A stretch of 37,944 nt of DNA. Origin: a bacterium (GTDB taxonomy: Bacteria > Cyanobacteriota > Vampirovibrionia > Gastranaerophilales > Gastranaerophilaceae). The notes beneath the pieces are model-generated. The model worked only from the letters and a program-made list of their open reading frames with translations, ran no database searches and had not been told where the DNA came from. Numbering within the stretch: the stretch's first letter is position 1; every line of letters begins with the position of its first letter. The position numbers and the translations under genes are program-made. Of this stretch, positions 9,600 to 18,274 are shown one piece after another. The stretch is taken from NCBI GenBank assembly GCA_017942035.1, contig JAGAVG010000033.1, positions 1-37,944 on the forward strand. Direction: 5' to 3'.

Positions 9600-11107
9600 A
9601 AAAACTTGTAAGTCTGTTATTAATAAGCTGTTTTACGGCAACAGCCTCCCAAGCCGCAGATAATCTTGCATTCGGCGGGAAAAATAAAGAGCCTGAAAAA
9701 ATTCAGATTGTAAAACCTGAAGAAAAAAAGGTTAATTTGAAAAGAGAAAAGAAAAAGAATGCTGATAATGCCATCACGAAAATGAAATCTTCAAAAGAAG
9801 CAGAGGGAATGTATGAAACAAAATTTCCGGCCATAAGCAGTTCTATATCTTACAGTGAAATGAATGGCGAAGTGACTTTGCAGGATTGTATAAAGCTTGC
9901 AATAACACACAATCCGACGATTATGTCAGCGATTAGTAATGCTGAAATTTACAAGTCAAAAATCGGGCAGGCATGGTCAAATTATTTTCCGACAATAGGC
10001 GCAGGTGTAAGTTATTCCAGAAATGATACACTTATGACAATGAAAATGAACGGGCCTTATGCCGGCATGATGAATAGACGTTACGGATTGTATTATGCGC
10101 CGACACTTTCTGCGAACATGCTTATTTTCGATTTCGGCAAAACAAAAGCCGGTGCAGATTACGCAAAAAGATCTTTTGAAGCATCAAGATTTGACGCTGA
10201 AACAAGTATTGAACAAGTAATATATAACGTAAAAGTTGCGTATTATAATATGGTTTTTGCCGAAATTCAAAAAGTTGTGTATGAAGATACCGTTAAAGAT
10301 TATGAATTGCAGTTAAAGCAGGCAAAAGCATACTATAACATCGGTAAAAAAGCGAAAATTGACGTTACAACAGCCGAATACAACCTCGGAAACGCTAAAG
10401 TTAACTTGATTAAAGCGAAAAATACCCTTGAACTTGCCGCGGTTCAACTTGCGAACGCAGTTGGTATTCCGGAACTAGAAGGGGTAATTCTTAAAGATAA
10501 ATTGAATACAAAAGCGTATGAAGTTGAATTTCCGAACTTGATAAAAATTGCAGAAGACTCCCGTCCGGCACTCCTTTCTTCTAAAAAGCAAATGGATGCC
10601 GCAGAATTAGGTGTAAGAAGTGCAAAAAGAGCGTTTACTCCTGATTTCAATATCTATGGTTCATACGACAGAGGCGGCCCGAAAATTAACACAGATTACG
10701 GCTATCAATTCGGCGGCCAGCTTACTTATTCAAACCTGAACCTCATGCTTTTGAAAAAACAGGTTGATGAAGCAAAAGCAACTTATAGAAAAGCCGTCGC
10801 CGACTACGAACAGCAAAGGCAAAATGTATATTTGGAAGTTAAAAGTGCATATATAAATCTTTTGAACTCGCATGACAGCATTGCAGTTTCTAAACTTGCC
10901 CTCCAACAAGCAAAAGAGCGGCAATATCAAGCATTCAGAAGATATCAGGTAGGATTGGGTGACGCTATTGAATTTAAAGATTCCGAAAACAGTTACCTGA
11001 ATGCCCAGCTTGAATACTATTCAAACGTGCTGAACTATAACATAAATGCGGCAGAACTTGAACGTGTAATCGGTGCTCCTATCAAGGAATCTTCTGTAGA
11101 ATTGTAA
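9596..11107 (+). CDS. outer-membrane efflux channel (TolC/OprM family)
   Basis: The 503-residue protein has a Sec signal peptide ([20 protein letters not shown]) and a charged Lys/Glu-rich insertion before the barrel (about 30-75). Two repeated OEP domains follow, each with long coiled helices; the first begins at [19 protein letters not shown] and the second carries the [13 protein letters not shown] coiled coil. It has no lipobox cysteine, so it is TolC-like rather than a lipoprotein OprM. The start overlaps the pump stop by four bases. It completes the tripartite exporter. It is followed by repeated intergenic DNA and no obvious T-rich terminator. Confidence 0.9.
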   Translation: MKKLVSLLLISCFTATASQAADNLAFGGKNKEPEKIQIVKPEEKKVNLKREKKKNADNAITKMKSSKEAEGMYETKFPAISSSISYSEMNGEVTLQDCIKLAITHNPTIMSAISNAEIYKSKIGQAWSNYFPTIGAGVSYSRNDTLMTMKMNGPYAGMMNRRYGLYYAPTLSANMLIFDFGKTKAGADYAKRSFEASRFDAETSIEQVIYNVKVAYYNMVFAEIQKVVYEDTVKDYELQLKQAKAYYNIGKKAKIDVTTAEYNLGNAKVNLIKAKNTLELAAVQLANAVGIPELEGVILKDKLNTKAYEVEFPNLIKIAEDSRPALLSSKKQMDAAELGVRSAKRAFTPDFNIYGSYDRGGPKINTDYGYQFGGQLTYSNLNLMLLKKQVDEAKATYRKAVADYEQQRQNVYLEVKSAYINLLNSHDSIAVSKLALQQAKERQYQAFRRYQVGLGDAIEFKDSENSYLNAQLEYYSNVLNYNINAAELERVIGAPIKESSVEL

Positions 11108-11115
11108 TTTTTATA

Positions 11116-11180
11116 TGTCACCCTGAACTTGTTTCAGGGTCTCTGTATTATGAGATTCCGAAACAAGTTCGGAATGACAT
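11116..11180. repeat. dispersed GTCAT…AACTTGTTTC inverted repeat
   Basis: Two facing arms (CCTGAACTTGTTTCAGG and CCGAAACAAGTTCGG, each flanked by TGTCA/TGACA) form nested hairpins. The same family is found at about 13580-13648 and inside the element at 25521-25662. It separates the convergent efflux operon and porin gene, where it could act in termination (inference). Confidence 0.7.
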
Positions 11181-11209
11181 GAAACGCGGAGGTCAATCCG
11201 TTGTTTAGT

Positions 11210-11252
11210 ATGACAGATTGGGGCTATTTCGGTGTACTTGTATATAAGTTCC
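11210..11252. repeat. degenerate right end of the TIR element seen at 25521-25662
   Basis: The segment from TATGACAGATT through GTGTACTTGTATATAAGTTCC follows the last ~45 bases of the 25.5 kb element (ATGACAGATTTGG…GTGTAAACTTATATATAAGTCCC) with several substitutions. No matching left end is present at 11.1 kb, so this is a decayed or partial copy. Confidence 0.55.
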
Positions 11253-11257
11253 TTTAT

Positions 11258-12454
11258 TTAGATTGCAATTTGCGTGCCGATTATTATACGATGACTGTCG
11301 GGTTTGGCATCATTCTGGCAATATACATAGTTGAGAATAAGTTTAAGTGCCTGTCCTTTTATGTAATAATTTAGGCCTGCTGTGTATTCTCTCTGGTTGT
11401 TGTTGCTGATTTTTTTATCAGGGTCAAATTCGTCGTATCTTAAAATTGCCTCAAGTTTTTTTGTAATGTGATATCCTAAAGTTACATACCAGCCCTGTCG
11501 TTTTTTTGTCGTTAAGCCGGAACCGCCGTTTGAGCCGTCAGCGTTTGCATATTCTGCTCTCATCCATAATTTTTTGTATTCATATCCGAGATAAGCTCCG
11601 GTCATAAAATAATCTGTCGAATTTCTCTGGCCGGAAACTATACCGCCGCCGGCTATAAGTTTTCCGTATTTGCCGTCAGTTTTTCCGAGTGGTTTAAAGT
11701 TTACCCAGCCGTCAAATTCAACGCCTGGGAAAAAACTGCTAAAATATGTATCGGAGCTGTATCCGCCCAAATCATAATCTAAAAGAGAGTAATCACCTTT
11801 CAAACGTACACCGAATTTTCTCACATTGGCAAGATTTCTTGAAATCTGCGAACGGTTTGCTAATGGCAAAGTGTAAGGTGATTGCGCGCCCTCAATTCCG
11901 ACTCCCGGGCGGGAATTCCCAAGCATAAGGGTATGATGAGGAATTCTATGAGTTTCTACATATAAATCTTGAATAAATTGCTGCATAAACGGGCGGTTGT
12001 TTTGCGGTGTCGGATCAAACATTATCCTGAAATCTTCTTTGCCGCCTCTGAATTTCCCGTCAATTAATGCGTTTACTAGGCCGACTCTAAATTTATTATC
12101 TACATCTCCGTATTCCGGAAATTCTGTACTCATATTCATCTGAACGACACTCCAGAGATGAACGCTTTCAAGAGGGCCTTTTTCAAAATTGTGTGTCAAT
12201 GGTTCTTTCAAAAGACACGATGGAACATTTGTGTTTTCTATTTGAAGATTATAAACATTATGCGCATTTTTTGAAAGTTCGTCGTAAAATCTGGTGTGAT
12301 GTGTTTGCGGCAGAACCTGAACATCTTCTGATAAAACATTCTGCTCGGCTGAACTCTCAAAAAGTGACGGAGTTTCAAGCAGAACTTCTTCCTCCGCCTT
12401 AGCAGAGGAAGAAATCCCTAATATTAAAATAAATATAAACAAAATCTTTTTCAT
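11258..12454 (-). CDS. outer-membrane beta-barrel protein, porin-like
   Basis: The 398-residue precursor has a signal peptide (MKKILFIFILILGISSSAKA). Its mature part is rich in alternating aromatic/polar strands (GWYVTLGYHITKKLEAILRYDEF, 290-320 region) and ends in an aliphatic beta-strand (IIIGTQIAI), as outer-membrane barrels do. It resembles phosphate-selective porin O/P-type barrels in style, but I cannot name the substrate. An N-terminal domain of about 90 residues precedes the barrel. It lies 12 bases downstream of the formate/nitrite-type channel gene on the same strand. The two are almost certainly co-transcribed and might pass the same small anion across both membranes (inference). 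Confidence 0.7.
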   Translation of the reverse strand: MKKILFIFILILGISSSAKAEEEVLLETPSLFESSAEQNVLSEDVQVLPQTHHTRFYDELSKNAHNVYNLQIENTNVPSCLLKEPLTHNFEKGPLESVHLWSVVQMNMSTEFPEYGDVDNKFRVGLVNALIDGKFRGGKEDFRIMFDPTPQNNRPFMQQFIQDLYVETHRIPHHTLMLGNSRPGVGIEGAQSPYTLPLANRSQISRNLANVRKFGVRLKGDYSLLDYDLGGYSSDTYFSSFFPGVEFDGWVNFKPLGKTDGKYGKLIAGGGIVSGQRNSTDYFMTGAYLGYEYKKLWMRAEYANADGSNGGSGLTTKKRQGWYVTLGYHITKKLEAILRYDEFDPDKKISNNNQREYTAGLNYYIKGQALKLILNYVYCQNDAKPDSHRIIIGTQIAI

Positions 12455-12466
12455 TTTTATTTGAAT

Positions 12467-13327
12467 TTAGTTGTTGTGATCGTCTCTTAAATAAGCTGTC
12501 CAGAATAATAATACAACAAATACTATTGCTCCGACAATGTTTCCGAGAGTTACCGGAATCAAGTTATTAAATAAACAGCTCTGCCATGTTAAGTGTGAAA
12601 GCTGATCAGCGGTTAATCCTGATGCAGCGGCAACGGCAGGGGTATTTTTTAAGAATAATCCGTTAGTTAAGAAATACATATTTGCAATACTGTGTTCATA
12701 ACCTGATGCAACGAATGTCATAATAGGGAAAAATATCGCAAATATTTTTCCGATAACGTGTCTTGATGAAGATGCCATCCAGATTGCAAGACATACTAAC
12801 CAGTTACAAAGAATACCTCTTGTGAAGGCTTCAACTAAAGGTAATGATGCTTTTGTATAAGCTGTTGTCAAACCTAAAGCGCCAAGGGCTTCGTGTGAAT
12901 TGTGAGAACAGCCGGAAAAATAAATTAATGTAGCCAAAATTATTGAACCGACAAGGTTTCCAAAATATACTATTGACCAGTTTCTCAATAATTTCATAAG
13001 ACTTGTTTTCTTTTCAATTACTGCAAATGTCATCATAACGTTACCGGTGAAAAGTTCAGCGCCGGTTAATACAACCATCATTAATCCGGTAGCAAAAGTC
13101 ATTGCTCCGACAAGTTTTGCAATTCCCCAGCTAACCTGCTCTGTTCCTGTCATAACAGTTAAAGATACCTGAGCACCGAAGGCGATAAGTGCACCAGCTG
13201 CGATTGCAAGTACAAAGGTTTTTGACTTTCTAAAATTAGCTTTTGCCGGCATAACTGTTTCAGATAGTTCATGCGCAACGTCGGTGGGGTTGATACAATC
13301 TTTTGTATCCAAATTTTGTGTTGTCAT
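12467..13327 (-). CDS. formate/nitrite transporter family channel (FocA/NirC type)
   Basis: A pentameric inner-membrane channel for formate, nitrite or a related small anion. The 286-residue protein is the usual length. It shows the FNT signatures GAELFTGNVM (89-98) and NWSIVYFGNLVGS (116-128), and the central gating Glu-His in GYEHSIANM (E211, H212, equivalent to FocA His209). About six hydrophobic segments are visible. AAAGGAGAT sits eight bases before the ATG. It leads an operon with the porin-like gene. Its upstream region carries a TTGCAA/TACAAT promoter and a 17 bp imperfect palindrome. Its proximity to the Hyf-like operon suggests a formate role, but no formate dehydrogenase or pyruvate formate-lyase is in the window, so formate versus nitrite is open. 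Confidence 0.9.
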   Translation of the reverse strand: MTTQNLDTKDCINPTDVAHELSETVMPAKANFRKSKTFVLAIAAGALIAFGAQVSLTVMTGTEQVSWGIAKLVGAMTFATGLMMVVLTGAELFTGNVMMTFAVIEKKTSLMKLLRNWSIVYFGNLVGSIILATLIYFSGCSHNSHEALGALGLTTAYTKASLPLVEAFTRGILCNWLVCLAIWMASSSRHVIGKIFAIFFPIMTFVASGYEHSIANMYFLTNGLFLKNTPAVAAASGLTADQLSHLTWQSCLFNNLIPVTLGNIVGAIVFVVLLFWTAYLRDDHNN

Positions 13328-13360
13328 TTTAAATCTCCTTTTTCATTCATAGCTTATTAA

Positions 13361-13377
13361 CCTCGATTAAATCGTGG
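13361..13377. promoter_or_regulatory. imperfect palindrome in the leader of the FNT channel gene
   Basis: CCTCGATTAAATCGTGG has eight-base arms with one mismatch and lies about 35 bases upstream of the start codon, inside the predicted leader. It could bind a regulator or form a small hairpin; no specific regulator is recognised. Confidence 0.35.
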
Positions 13378-13438
13378 TGTCGGGGTTATAAATATCTCGG
13401 CACAAAAATTTTTAAATTGTCCAAAAAATCCGTCTAAA

Positions 13439-13466
13439 ATTGTATATCATAAAATTTTATTTGCAA
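13439..13466 (-). promoter_or_regulatory. sigma70-like promoter of the FNT channel/porin operon
   Basis: Read on the minus strand, TTGCAA (13461-13466) and TACAAT (13439-13444) are 16 bases apart. This predicts a leader of roughly 105 bases before the start at 13327. Confidence 0.5.
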
Positions 13467-13526
13467 GTAAATATTTGTGAAAGGTAATAGAGGGACAGAA
13501 GTCAGGAGGGCAGTCTGGTATTATAA

Positions 13527-13562
13527 AAGACGCTAGGATACTAAGACGCTAAGACGCTAAGA
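13527..13562. repeat. short tandem repeat AAGACGCT
   Basis: Three full or near copies of AAGACGCT(A) lie head to tail, the first two separated by AGGATACT. No gene overlaps it. Confidence 0.6.
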
Positions 13563-13579
13563 AGTTACGTGATGCAGTT

Positions 13580-13648
13580 ATGTCATCCTGAACGTCGGAT
13601 TGGCCTCCGTATTTCATGTCATGCTGAACTTGTTTCAGCATCTCATAA
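13580..13648. repeat. dispersed TGTCAT…AACTTGTTTCAGCATC repeat
   Basis: This is another member of the repeat family at 11116-11180 and 25559-25622, with TGTCATCCTGAAC and GTCATGCTGAACTTGTTTC motifs. It is intergenic and non-coding as far as I can see. Confidence 0.6.
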
Positions 13649-13655
13649 CTTTAAC

Positions 13656-13726
13656 CCCTCTCCCGAATTTGTAAGTTCGCATACTGCTCACTAACAAATT
13701 CACCCTCTCCCACAAGGGGCGAGGGT
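13656..13726. repeat. CCCTCTCCC…GAATTTGT/ACAAATTC inverted repeat, copy 1
   Basis: GAATTTGTAAGTTCGCAT and its partner TAACAAATTC form an inverted repeat flanked by CCCTCTCCC runs. A near-identical copy in the opposite orientation lies at 35888-35958, inside the leader-coding part of a prepilin gene. Confidence 0.75.
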
Positions 13727-13774
13727 ATGCTCACTTACTCACTTACTTAGATTATTAAGAAATGTAAAAATGAA

Positions 13775-13803
13775 TTTCAAAATGGCTCAAACCCAGATAT
13801 AAT
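13775..13803 (+). promoter_or_regulatory. possible promoter of the 13941 gene
   Basis: TTTCAA (13775-13780) and a consensus TATAAT (13798-13803) are 17 bases apart. Transcription would start near 13810, exactly where the ATAGG microsatellite begins. Confidence 0.45.
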
Positions 13804-13808
13804 GCCTC

Positions 13809-13833
13809 ATAGGATAGGATAGGATAGGATAGG
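13809..13833. repeat. 5 bp microsatellite (ATAGG)5
   Basis: Five tandem ATAGG units lie immediately after a TATAAT box and before GCGGGGCGG. Copy-number change would alter the leader of the downstream gene, not its reading frame. Confidence 0.8.
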
Positions 13834-13940
13834 GCGGGGCGGTAGCAATCTTTTCGGCTGATTATTTTTTATAAAGATGTAAGGGGAATTCGAATTACTC
13901 AAAAATGTAAAAATATTTAATTGGAAAGGAAAAAGTTATT

Positions 13941-14333
13941 ATGTCATACGGAAAAATATTATCAAGAATATTTTCAAAAGGTGCGTCTAAAGTAGTTCCG
14001 CCTAAAGTGCCGCCATTGCAGCTAAAAGAATTACCTACAAAGGCAGAACTTTTGGCAAAGAAAGTTGATATAGAAAAGTGTAAGATTGATCTTCCGGAAA
14101 GTGTTATTGCAAAATTTGCTAAAAAACGTCCGAATGTCGATATTGCAGAGTTTAAAGGTAAGGTTCCGGCCGCTTTTAGTGAGGAAATGGCTAAATGCAC
14201 AAAGAATTTAAGTGAAATTGAACTTAAATTGGCTGAGCTAAAAAAACTGAAACAACCGAATTTTACAGATTTTATAAAAATTCCGGAAAAAATTAAGATT
14301 GATTTAAAAGACATTAAGCGTGCTAAAGTATAG
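13941..14333 (+). CDS. unknown small Lys/Glu/Pro-rich protein
   Basis: This 130-residue protein has no family I recognise. It begins MSYGKILSRIFSKG, followed by a proline-rich stretch (VVPPKVPPLQLKELP, about 18-32). Charged amphipathic helices and a likely short coiled coil (about 83-105) follow. There is no signal peptide or membrane helix. The plus-strand start is supported by GGAAAGGAAAAAG before ATG 13941, an upstream TATAAT, and a strong terminator just after the stop. A slightly longer minus-strand frame overlaps it but has none of these. The high Lys content suggests a soluble or nucleic-acid- or membrane-associated protein, but nothing specific can be claimed. Confidence 0.65.
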   Translation: MSYGKILSRIFSKGASKVVPPKVPPLQLKELPTKAELLAKKVDIEKCKIDLPESVIAKFAKKRPNVDIAEFKGKVPAAFSEEMAKCTKNLSEIELKLAELKKLKQPNFTDFIKIPEKIKIDLKDIKRAKV

Positions 14334-14358
14334 TAAATTATAGATTAAAAGAATTCAG

Positions 14359-14389
14359 GGGCGGGATGATTTTTCATCCCGCCCTTTTT
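14359..14389 (+). terminator. strong intrinsic terminator
   Basis: GGGCGGGATGA pairs perfectly with TCATCCCGCCC (four-base loop) and is followed by TTTTT. It ends the transcript of the 13941 gene. Confidence 0.9.
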
Positions 14390-14394
14390 ATATT

Positions 14395-14583
14395 GGTAGA
14401 CTAAAGTCTACCCTACAAGTTATACAACCTCCCTTGTTAAAGGGAGGGGGACCGCGTTAGCGGTGGTGGGATTTTTTTCGTCATTGCGAGGAGCGCAAGC
14501 GACGTGGCAATCTCGTTACTATAATCCCCCCTTCTCTTCCCCCCTTTGACAAGGGGGGAGGGCATACTTCGCTCGCAATGACG
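14395..14583. repeat. cluster of dispersed intergenic palindromes
   Basis: Several repeat families are packed together. They are the palindrome GGTAGACTAAAGTCTACC (14395-14412); a CCTCCCTTGTTAAAGGGAGG-type hairpin (from about 14429, related sequence near 14529-14560); TCATTGCGAGGAGCGCAAGC (14481-14500, running on to GTGGCAATCTCGTT); and its inverted partner ACTTCGCTCGCAATGAC (about 14566-14582). The first and last recur at 22774-22814 inside a prepilin gene, and the TCATTGCGA…TGGCAATCTCGTT unit recurs at 32641-32680. No gene is visible between 14390 and the Hyf-like promoter. Confidence 0.7.
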
Positions 14584-14641
14584 TAAGTAGCCAACCTTCC
14601 TGACCTCTGTCACTCTATTTTTACGTTACTTAAAACTTTCC

Positions 14642-14670
14642 TTGACAAATACTTTTGTTAGTTTTAAAAC
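14642..14670 (+). promoter_or_regulatory. sigma70 promoter of the Hyf/Ehr-like operon
   Basis: TTGACA (14642-14647) and TAAAAC (14665-14670) are 17 bases apart, 38 bases upstream of the first gene of the six-gene operon. Confidence 0.6.
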
Positions 14671-14708
14671 AAGAAATATCACACTAGCATATTAGGGAAG
14701 AGACACTT

Positions 14709-16685
14709 ATGAATAGCTTTTTTATTGGAATAGTTATCCTGCTGATCAGCGGGTTTTCGGCTGGAAAATTTGCGGACAAATTAAAAGTTTCAGTGCTTTC
14801 AATTCTTGTCGGAATTGCGTCTGTATTCTGTTTGACGCCTGCTGTTCAATCGCTTGTGAAGGGTGATTATTTTATCAAAACTTTTGATTTTAACAGTTTG
14901 TTTGGTGCGGTAAACTTTGTTATTGACCCGTTAGCGGCATTTTTTATTGTTGTTATTTCAATAATGAGTTTGGTTTCCGTGATTTATTCCAAAGGGTATT
15001 TAAAACCTTATATTGAAAAAGGAAAAAATATAAATTCGCACCTCGTATTTTTGCCGTTATTGATAGCGTCAATGATGGCGGTTGTAACTTGTCAAAACGC
15101 TTTTATGTTCTTGATTTGCTGGGAAGTTATGTCTTTGAGTTCATTCTTCCTTGTAATTTTTGAGAACGAAAAGAAAGACGTTTTAAAAGCCGGAATTAAG
15201 TATCTTGTATTTATGCATATTTCCGTACTTTTTATAATGATTGCTTTCGGGATGCTTTCTATTAAAGCCGGAAGCTTTGATTTTTCAGCCTTTAAGCTTG
15301 TATTAGAAAATAATGTTCATTTCGCTAATATAATATTTATATTAGCGTTTATCGGTTTTGGATGCAAAGCAGGATTTGTTCCGTTTCATAACTGGCTTCC
15401 GGACGCTCATCCGGCTGCACCTTCACATGTCAGCGCGATAATGTCAGGTGTTATGATTAAAACCGGTATTTATGGGATTTTGAGAATAATTTCTCTAATC
15501 GGAATTCCTTCAAAATCAATTGCATACACAGTTTTGATAATTTCTTTGGTATCGGCATTGTATGGCGTTTTATACGCTATATCTCAGCACGATTTGAAGA
15601 GACTTCTTGCATATCATAGTATTGAAAATATCGGTATTATCGGTATGGGATTGGGTGTCGGAATGCTAGGAATGGCATACCATACTCCGATTGTCGCTAT
15701 TTTAGGATTTGCGGGCGGAATTTTGCATATTCTTAACCATTCTATATTCAAAGAATTACTTTTCCTTTCAGCAGGAAGTGTTTATACAAAAACTCACACC
15801 AGAAATATTGAAGTTCTCGGCGGATTAATTAAATCTATGCCGAAAAGTGCAATACTTTTTCTTATCGGTTCTGTTGCAATTTGCGGGTTGCCGCCTTTCA
15901 ACGGATTTATCAGTGAATTCTTAATATATCTCGGTATGTTCAGAGGTTTGTCAATTCATAACTTCTTTTCATGCGTTATGATATTGTTTACGATTGCCGG
16001 ATTGGCTCTTGTGGGAACTATGGCGGTGCTTTGTTTTTCAAAGGCTTTCAGTATAATTTTCTTAGGAATGCCTAGAAGTGAAGAGGCTGAAAAGGTTCAG
16101 GAAGATGCCTCTTGTTCAATGATTTTGCCGATGAGCTTTCTGGCTTTGTTAACTCTTGTTATCGGGCTTTTGCCGCAGTACGTTTTTGCTGTTATGTTAA
16201 AACCTGTAAGTGTACTTGTTAATATCAATATTTTGGATATGGTTTCTCCTGGATTTTTGATGTGGACGATTTCAATATTTGCGTTTGCATTTGTTGTATT
16301 TTTAACTTTGTTAATTCTGTTGAAATTGAAATTTACTAAGGGAAAAATTCAGATGAATGAAACCTGGGGATGCGGATATAACAGAGGAAACAATCACATG
16401 CAATATACGGCATCATCTTATGCAAGTCCGTTTTTGACAATGTTAAATCCTCTCTTTAAGAAAGTTTTTGATATTGAAAAACCGCGGAAATTATTCCCGC
16501 AGAGCGCGCATTTCAGTATGCATGTAGAAGATATTGAAGAAGCTTATGTAATTGAGCCTGTTGTAAAATCTGACGAGTGGTTCTTGTCAAAATTTGAAGG
16601 GCTTCAGGACGGAAATATTCAGTCTTATATTAAATACGGGCTTATATTTTTGATAATTGTAATAATCGGAAGTTTGTTTATGTAG
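14709..16685 (+). CDS. hyfB: Hyf/Ehr complex antiporter-like membrane subunit B
   Basis: A large proton- or sodium-pumping subunit related to NuoL/NuoM. The 658-residue, highly hydrophobic protein has the channel residues of the family: E139 in FLICWEVMSL, and K220 with the conserved NWLPDAHPAAPSHVSA loop (228-243). The C-terminal extension with ETWGCGYNRGNNHMQYT is characteristic of HyfB/HycC-type proteins. It is the first gene of the B-C-E-F-G-I operon; the ATG lies eight bases after AGGGAAG. The next gene starts 10 bases after its stop. The symbol reflects homology and gene order. Because the large subunit of this operon lacks most NiFe ligands, the complex is probably Ehr-type rather than true hydrogenase-4. 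Confidence 0.88.
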   Translation: MNSFFIGIVILLISGFSAGKFADKLKVSVLSILVGIASVFCLTPAVQSLVKGDYFIKTFDFNSLFGAVNFVIDPLAAFFIVVISIMSLVSVIYSKGYLKPYIEKGKNINSHLVFLPLLIASMMAVVTCQNAFMFLICWEVMSLSSFFLVIFENEKKDVLKAGIKYLVFMHISVLFIMIAFGMLSIKAGSFDFSAFKLVLENNVHFANIIFILAFIGFGCKAGFVPFHNWLPDAHPAAPSHVSAIMSGVMIKTGIYGILRIISLIGIPSKSIAYTVLIISLVSALYGVLYAISQHDLKRLLAYHSIENIGIIGMGLGVGMLGMAYHTPIVAILGFAGGILHILNHSIFKELLFLSAGSVYTKTHTRNIEVLGGLIKSMPKSAILFLIGSVAICGLPPFNGFISEFLIYLGMFRGLSIHNFFSCVMILFTIAGLALVGTMAVLCFSKAFSIIFLGMPRSEEAEKVQEDASCSMILPMSFLALLTLVIGLLPQYVFAVMLKPVSVLVNINILDMVSPGFLMWTISIFAFAFVVFLTLLILLKLKFTKGKIQMNETWGCGYNRGNNHMQYTASSYASPFLTMLNPLFKKVFDIEKPRKLFPQSAHFSMHVEDIEEAYVIEPVVKSDEWFLSKFEGLQDGNIQSYIKYGLIFLIIVIIGSLFM

Positions 16686-16695
16686 GGAAAACGAT

Positions 16696-17613
16696 ATGAT
16701 AATAAAAATTTTAAACTTAATAATACTTTTATTTGTTCCGTTTTTAATGGCGGGTGTAATCAAGAAAACAAAAGCTTTCTGGGGTGGAAGAAAAGGTGCC
16801 TCTGTTTTTCAGCCGTTTTATGATTTCGTAAAATTGCTCAAGAAAGATTTTGTTATAAGTAAAACAACGTCAAAAGTTTTTACAATAGCTCCGATTGTAC
16901 AGATTGCTTCGGTTTTGTTTGCGGCTATGTTTATACCTTTGGCTTATGGAAATGCCTTGATAAATGTGTCAGCAGGACTTATAATCTTTGCTTATACTCT
17001 AAGCCTTGGTAAATTTGCATCGTTAATTTCTGCGATGGATACCGGAAGTTCATTTGAAGGTATGGGTGCATCGCGTGAGGCTTGTTTTACATCAATTGTT
17101 GAGCCGGCATTTTTTATGACTATAGCGTCAGTTATGGCTTTGAGCGGAAACTATTCATTTACGGCTTTGCAAAATATTTTATCAAGCTCCGGAAATTACG
17201 GAATTTTGATTACGATTTTTGCAATTGCGGTATTATTTATAATGATATTAATTGAGGGTTCAAGAGTTCCTGTTGATGATCCTACTACGCACCTTGAATT
17301 GACTATGATTCATGAAGTTATGATTTTGGATAATTCAGGATTAGATTTGGCTTTATTTTCATGGGCAAATTCAATTAAGATGCTGTTGTTGTCATCATTG
17401 ATTGCATATATGATTATTCCTGCGGGAGTGAGTGTATGGGTTTCGATTTTGATTTATCTTGCAGTTATGTTCTTAATTTCAGTTTTAATCGGAACTATTG
17501 AATCGGGTATGGCAAGATTTAGAATGTCGCATGTTTTTGAATTCGTGTTTGTAATGAGTTCATTTGCGCTTGTGGTTCTTTCTCTTGTTGTAGCAAGGAT
17601 GTTCGGAGGTTAG
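16696..17613 (+). CDS. hyfC: Hyf/Ehr complex membrane subunit C (NuoH-like)
   Basis: This membrane subunit connects the peripheral arm to the ion-pumping arm, as NuoH does in complex I. The 305-residue protein shows the expected conserved loops: QPFYDFVKLLKKDF near 39-52, SFEGMGASREACFTS near 118-132, and EGSRVPVDDPTTHLELTMIHE near 187-207 with acidic residues on the cytoplasmic side. Seven or eight hydrophobic segments are visible, and its length matches HyfC/HycD. It lies 10 bases after the B subunit and 10 before the next gene, which fits a single transcript. Confidence 0.9.
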   Translation: MIIKILNLIILLFVPFLMAGVIKKTKAFWGGRKGASVFQPFYDFVKLLKKDFVISKTTSKVFTIAPIVQIASVLFAAMFIPLAYGNALINVSAGLIIFAYTLSLGKFASLISAMDTGSSFEGMGASREACFTSIVEPAFFMTIASVMALSGNYSFTALQNILSSSGNYGILITIFAIAVLFIMILIEGSRVPVDDPTTHLELTMIHEVMILDNSGLDLALFSWANSIKMLLLSSLIAYMIIPAGVSVWVSILIYLAVMFLISVLIGTIESGMARFRMSHVFEFVFVMSSFALVVLSLVVARMFGG

Positions 17614-17623
17614 AGAGAATAAG

Positions 17624-18274
17624 ATGGTAAATGGATTTATAATATTATTTGGCCTTACAATGTTGTATCTGGCGGCAACCAGCAGAATTATCGCCCACAT
17701 AAGATTATTAATAGCACAGGGTGTTTTGCTGTTTTTGATATGCTGCGGAGGATACGGACATATTGACCTTTTGAATTTTGGTTTTCTTGCGATAGAAACA
17801 TTGATATTCAAGGGTGTTGTGATTCCTTGGTTTTTATACAGAGTTTTGAAGAAAACTCATTCTAACCGTGATGTTGCGGCTAATATTCCGCATTTCTACA
17901 GTTTGGTTATATCTAGTATAATTTTGCTTGTCTCAATTCTTGCATCAAATTATTATATTTCTTCAATGAAATTGATTTCACCGATGTTCTTCGGAGTTTC
18001 GGCGGCAACTATTGTGATAAGCTTATGGCTGATTACAATTAAGCACAAAATTATCTCAAATGTTATTGAATTTATTACAATGGAAAACGGTATATTTTTA
18101 CTTTCATTGTCAGTAGCAAAGGAAATGCCGGTTTTGGTAAATATGGGAGTTTTGCTTGATGTATTCATTGCCGTTTATATTTTAGGTTTGTTTGTTAATG
18201 AGATTAACAAGGAATTTAATGATTTGGAAGTTTCACATTTGTCAGATTTAAAGGATTATGAGAACAATGATTAG
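17624..18274 (+). CDS. hyfE: Hyf/Ehr complex small membrane subunit E
   Basis: A 216-residue membrane protein with about six hydrophobic helices, the same length as HyfE of hydrogenase-4. Its C-terminal half carries a NuoK-like pattern (EFITMENGIFLLSLS near 147-161, MGVLLDVFIAVYILG near 174-188) with buried Glu and Asp residues used for ion conduction. It overlaps the next gene by 17 bases, so translation is coupled. HyfE is found in the longer Hyf and Ehr complexes. No HyfA- or HyfD-like gene is present. Confidence 0.82.
   Translation: MVNGFIILFGLTMLYLAATSRIIAHIRLLIAQGVLLFLICCGGYGHIDLLNFGFLAIETLIFKGVVIPWFLYRVLKKTHSNRDVAANIPHFYSLVISSIILLVSILASNYYISSMKLISPMFFGVSAATIVISLWLITIKHKIISNVIEFITMENGIFLLSLSVAKEMPVLVNMGVLLDVFIAVYILGLFVNEINKEFNDLEVSHLSDLKDYENND

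Noticed and set aside
13895-14314. Minus-strand frame of 139 codons opposite the 13941 gene
   Set aside because: It has no ribosome binding site. The plus-strand gene has one, plus an upstream TATAAT and a terminator, and the minus translation is Ser/Phe-rich as antisense shadows are.
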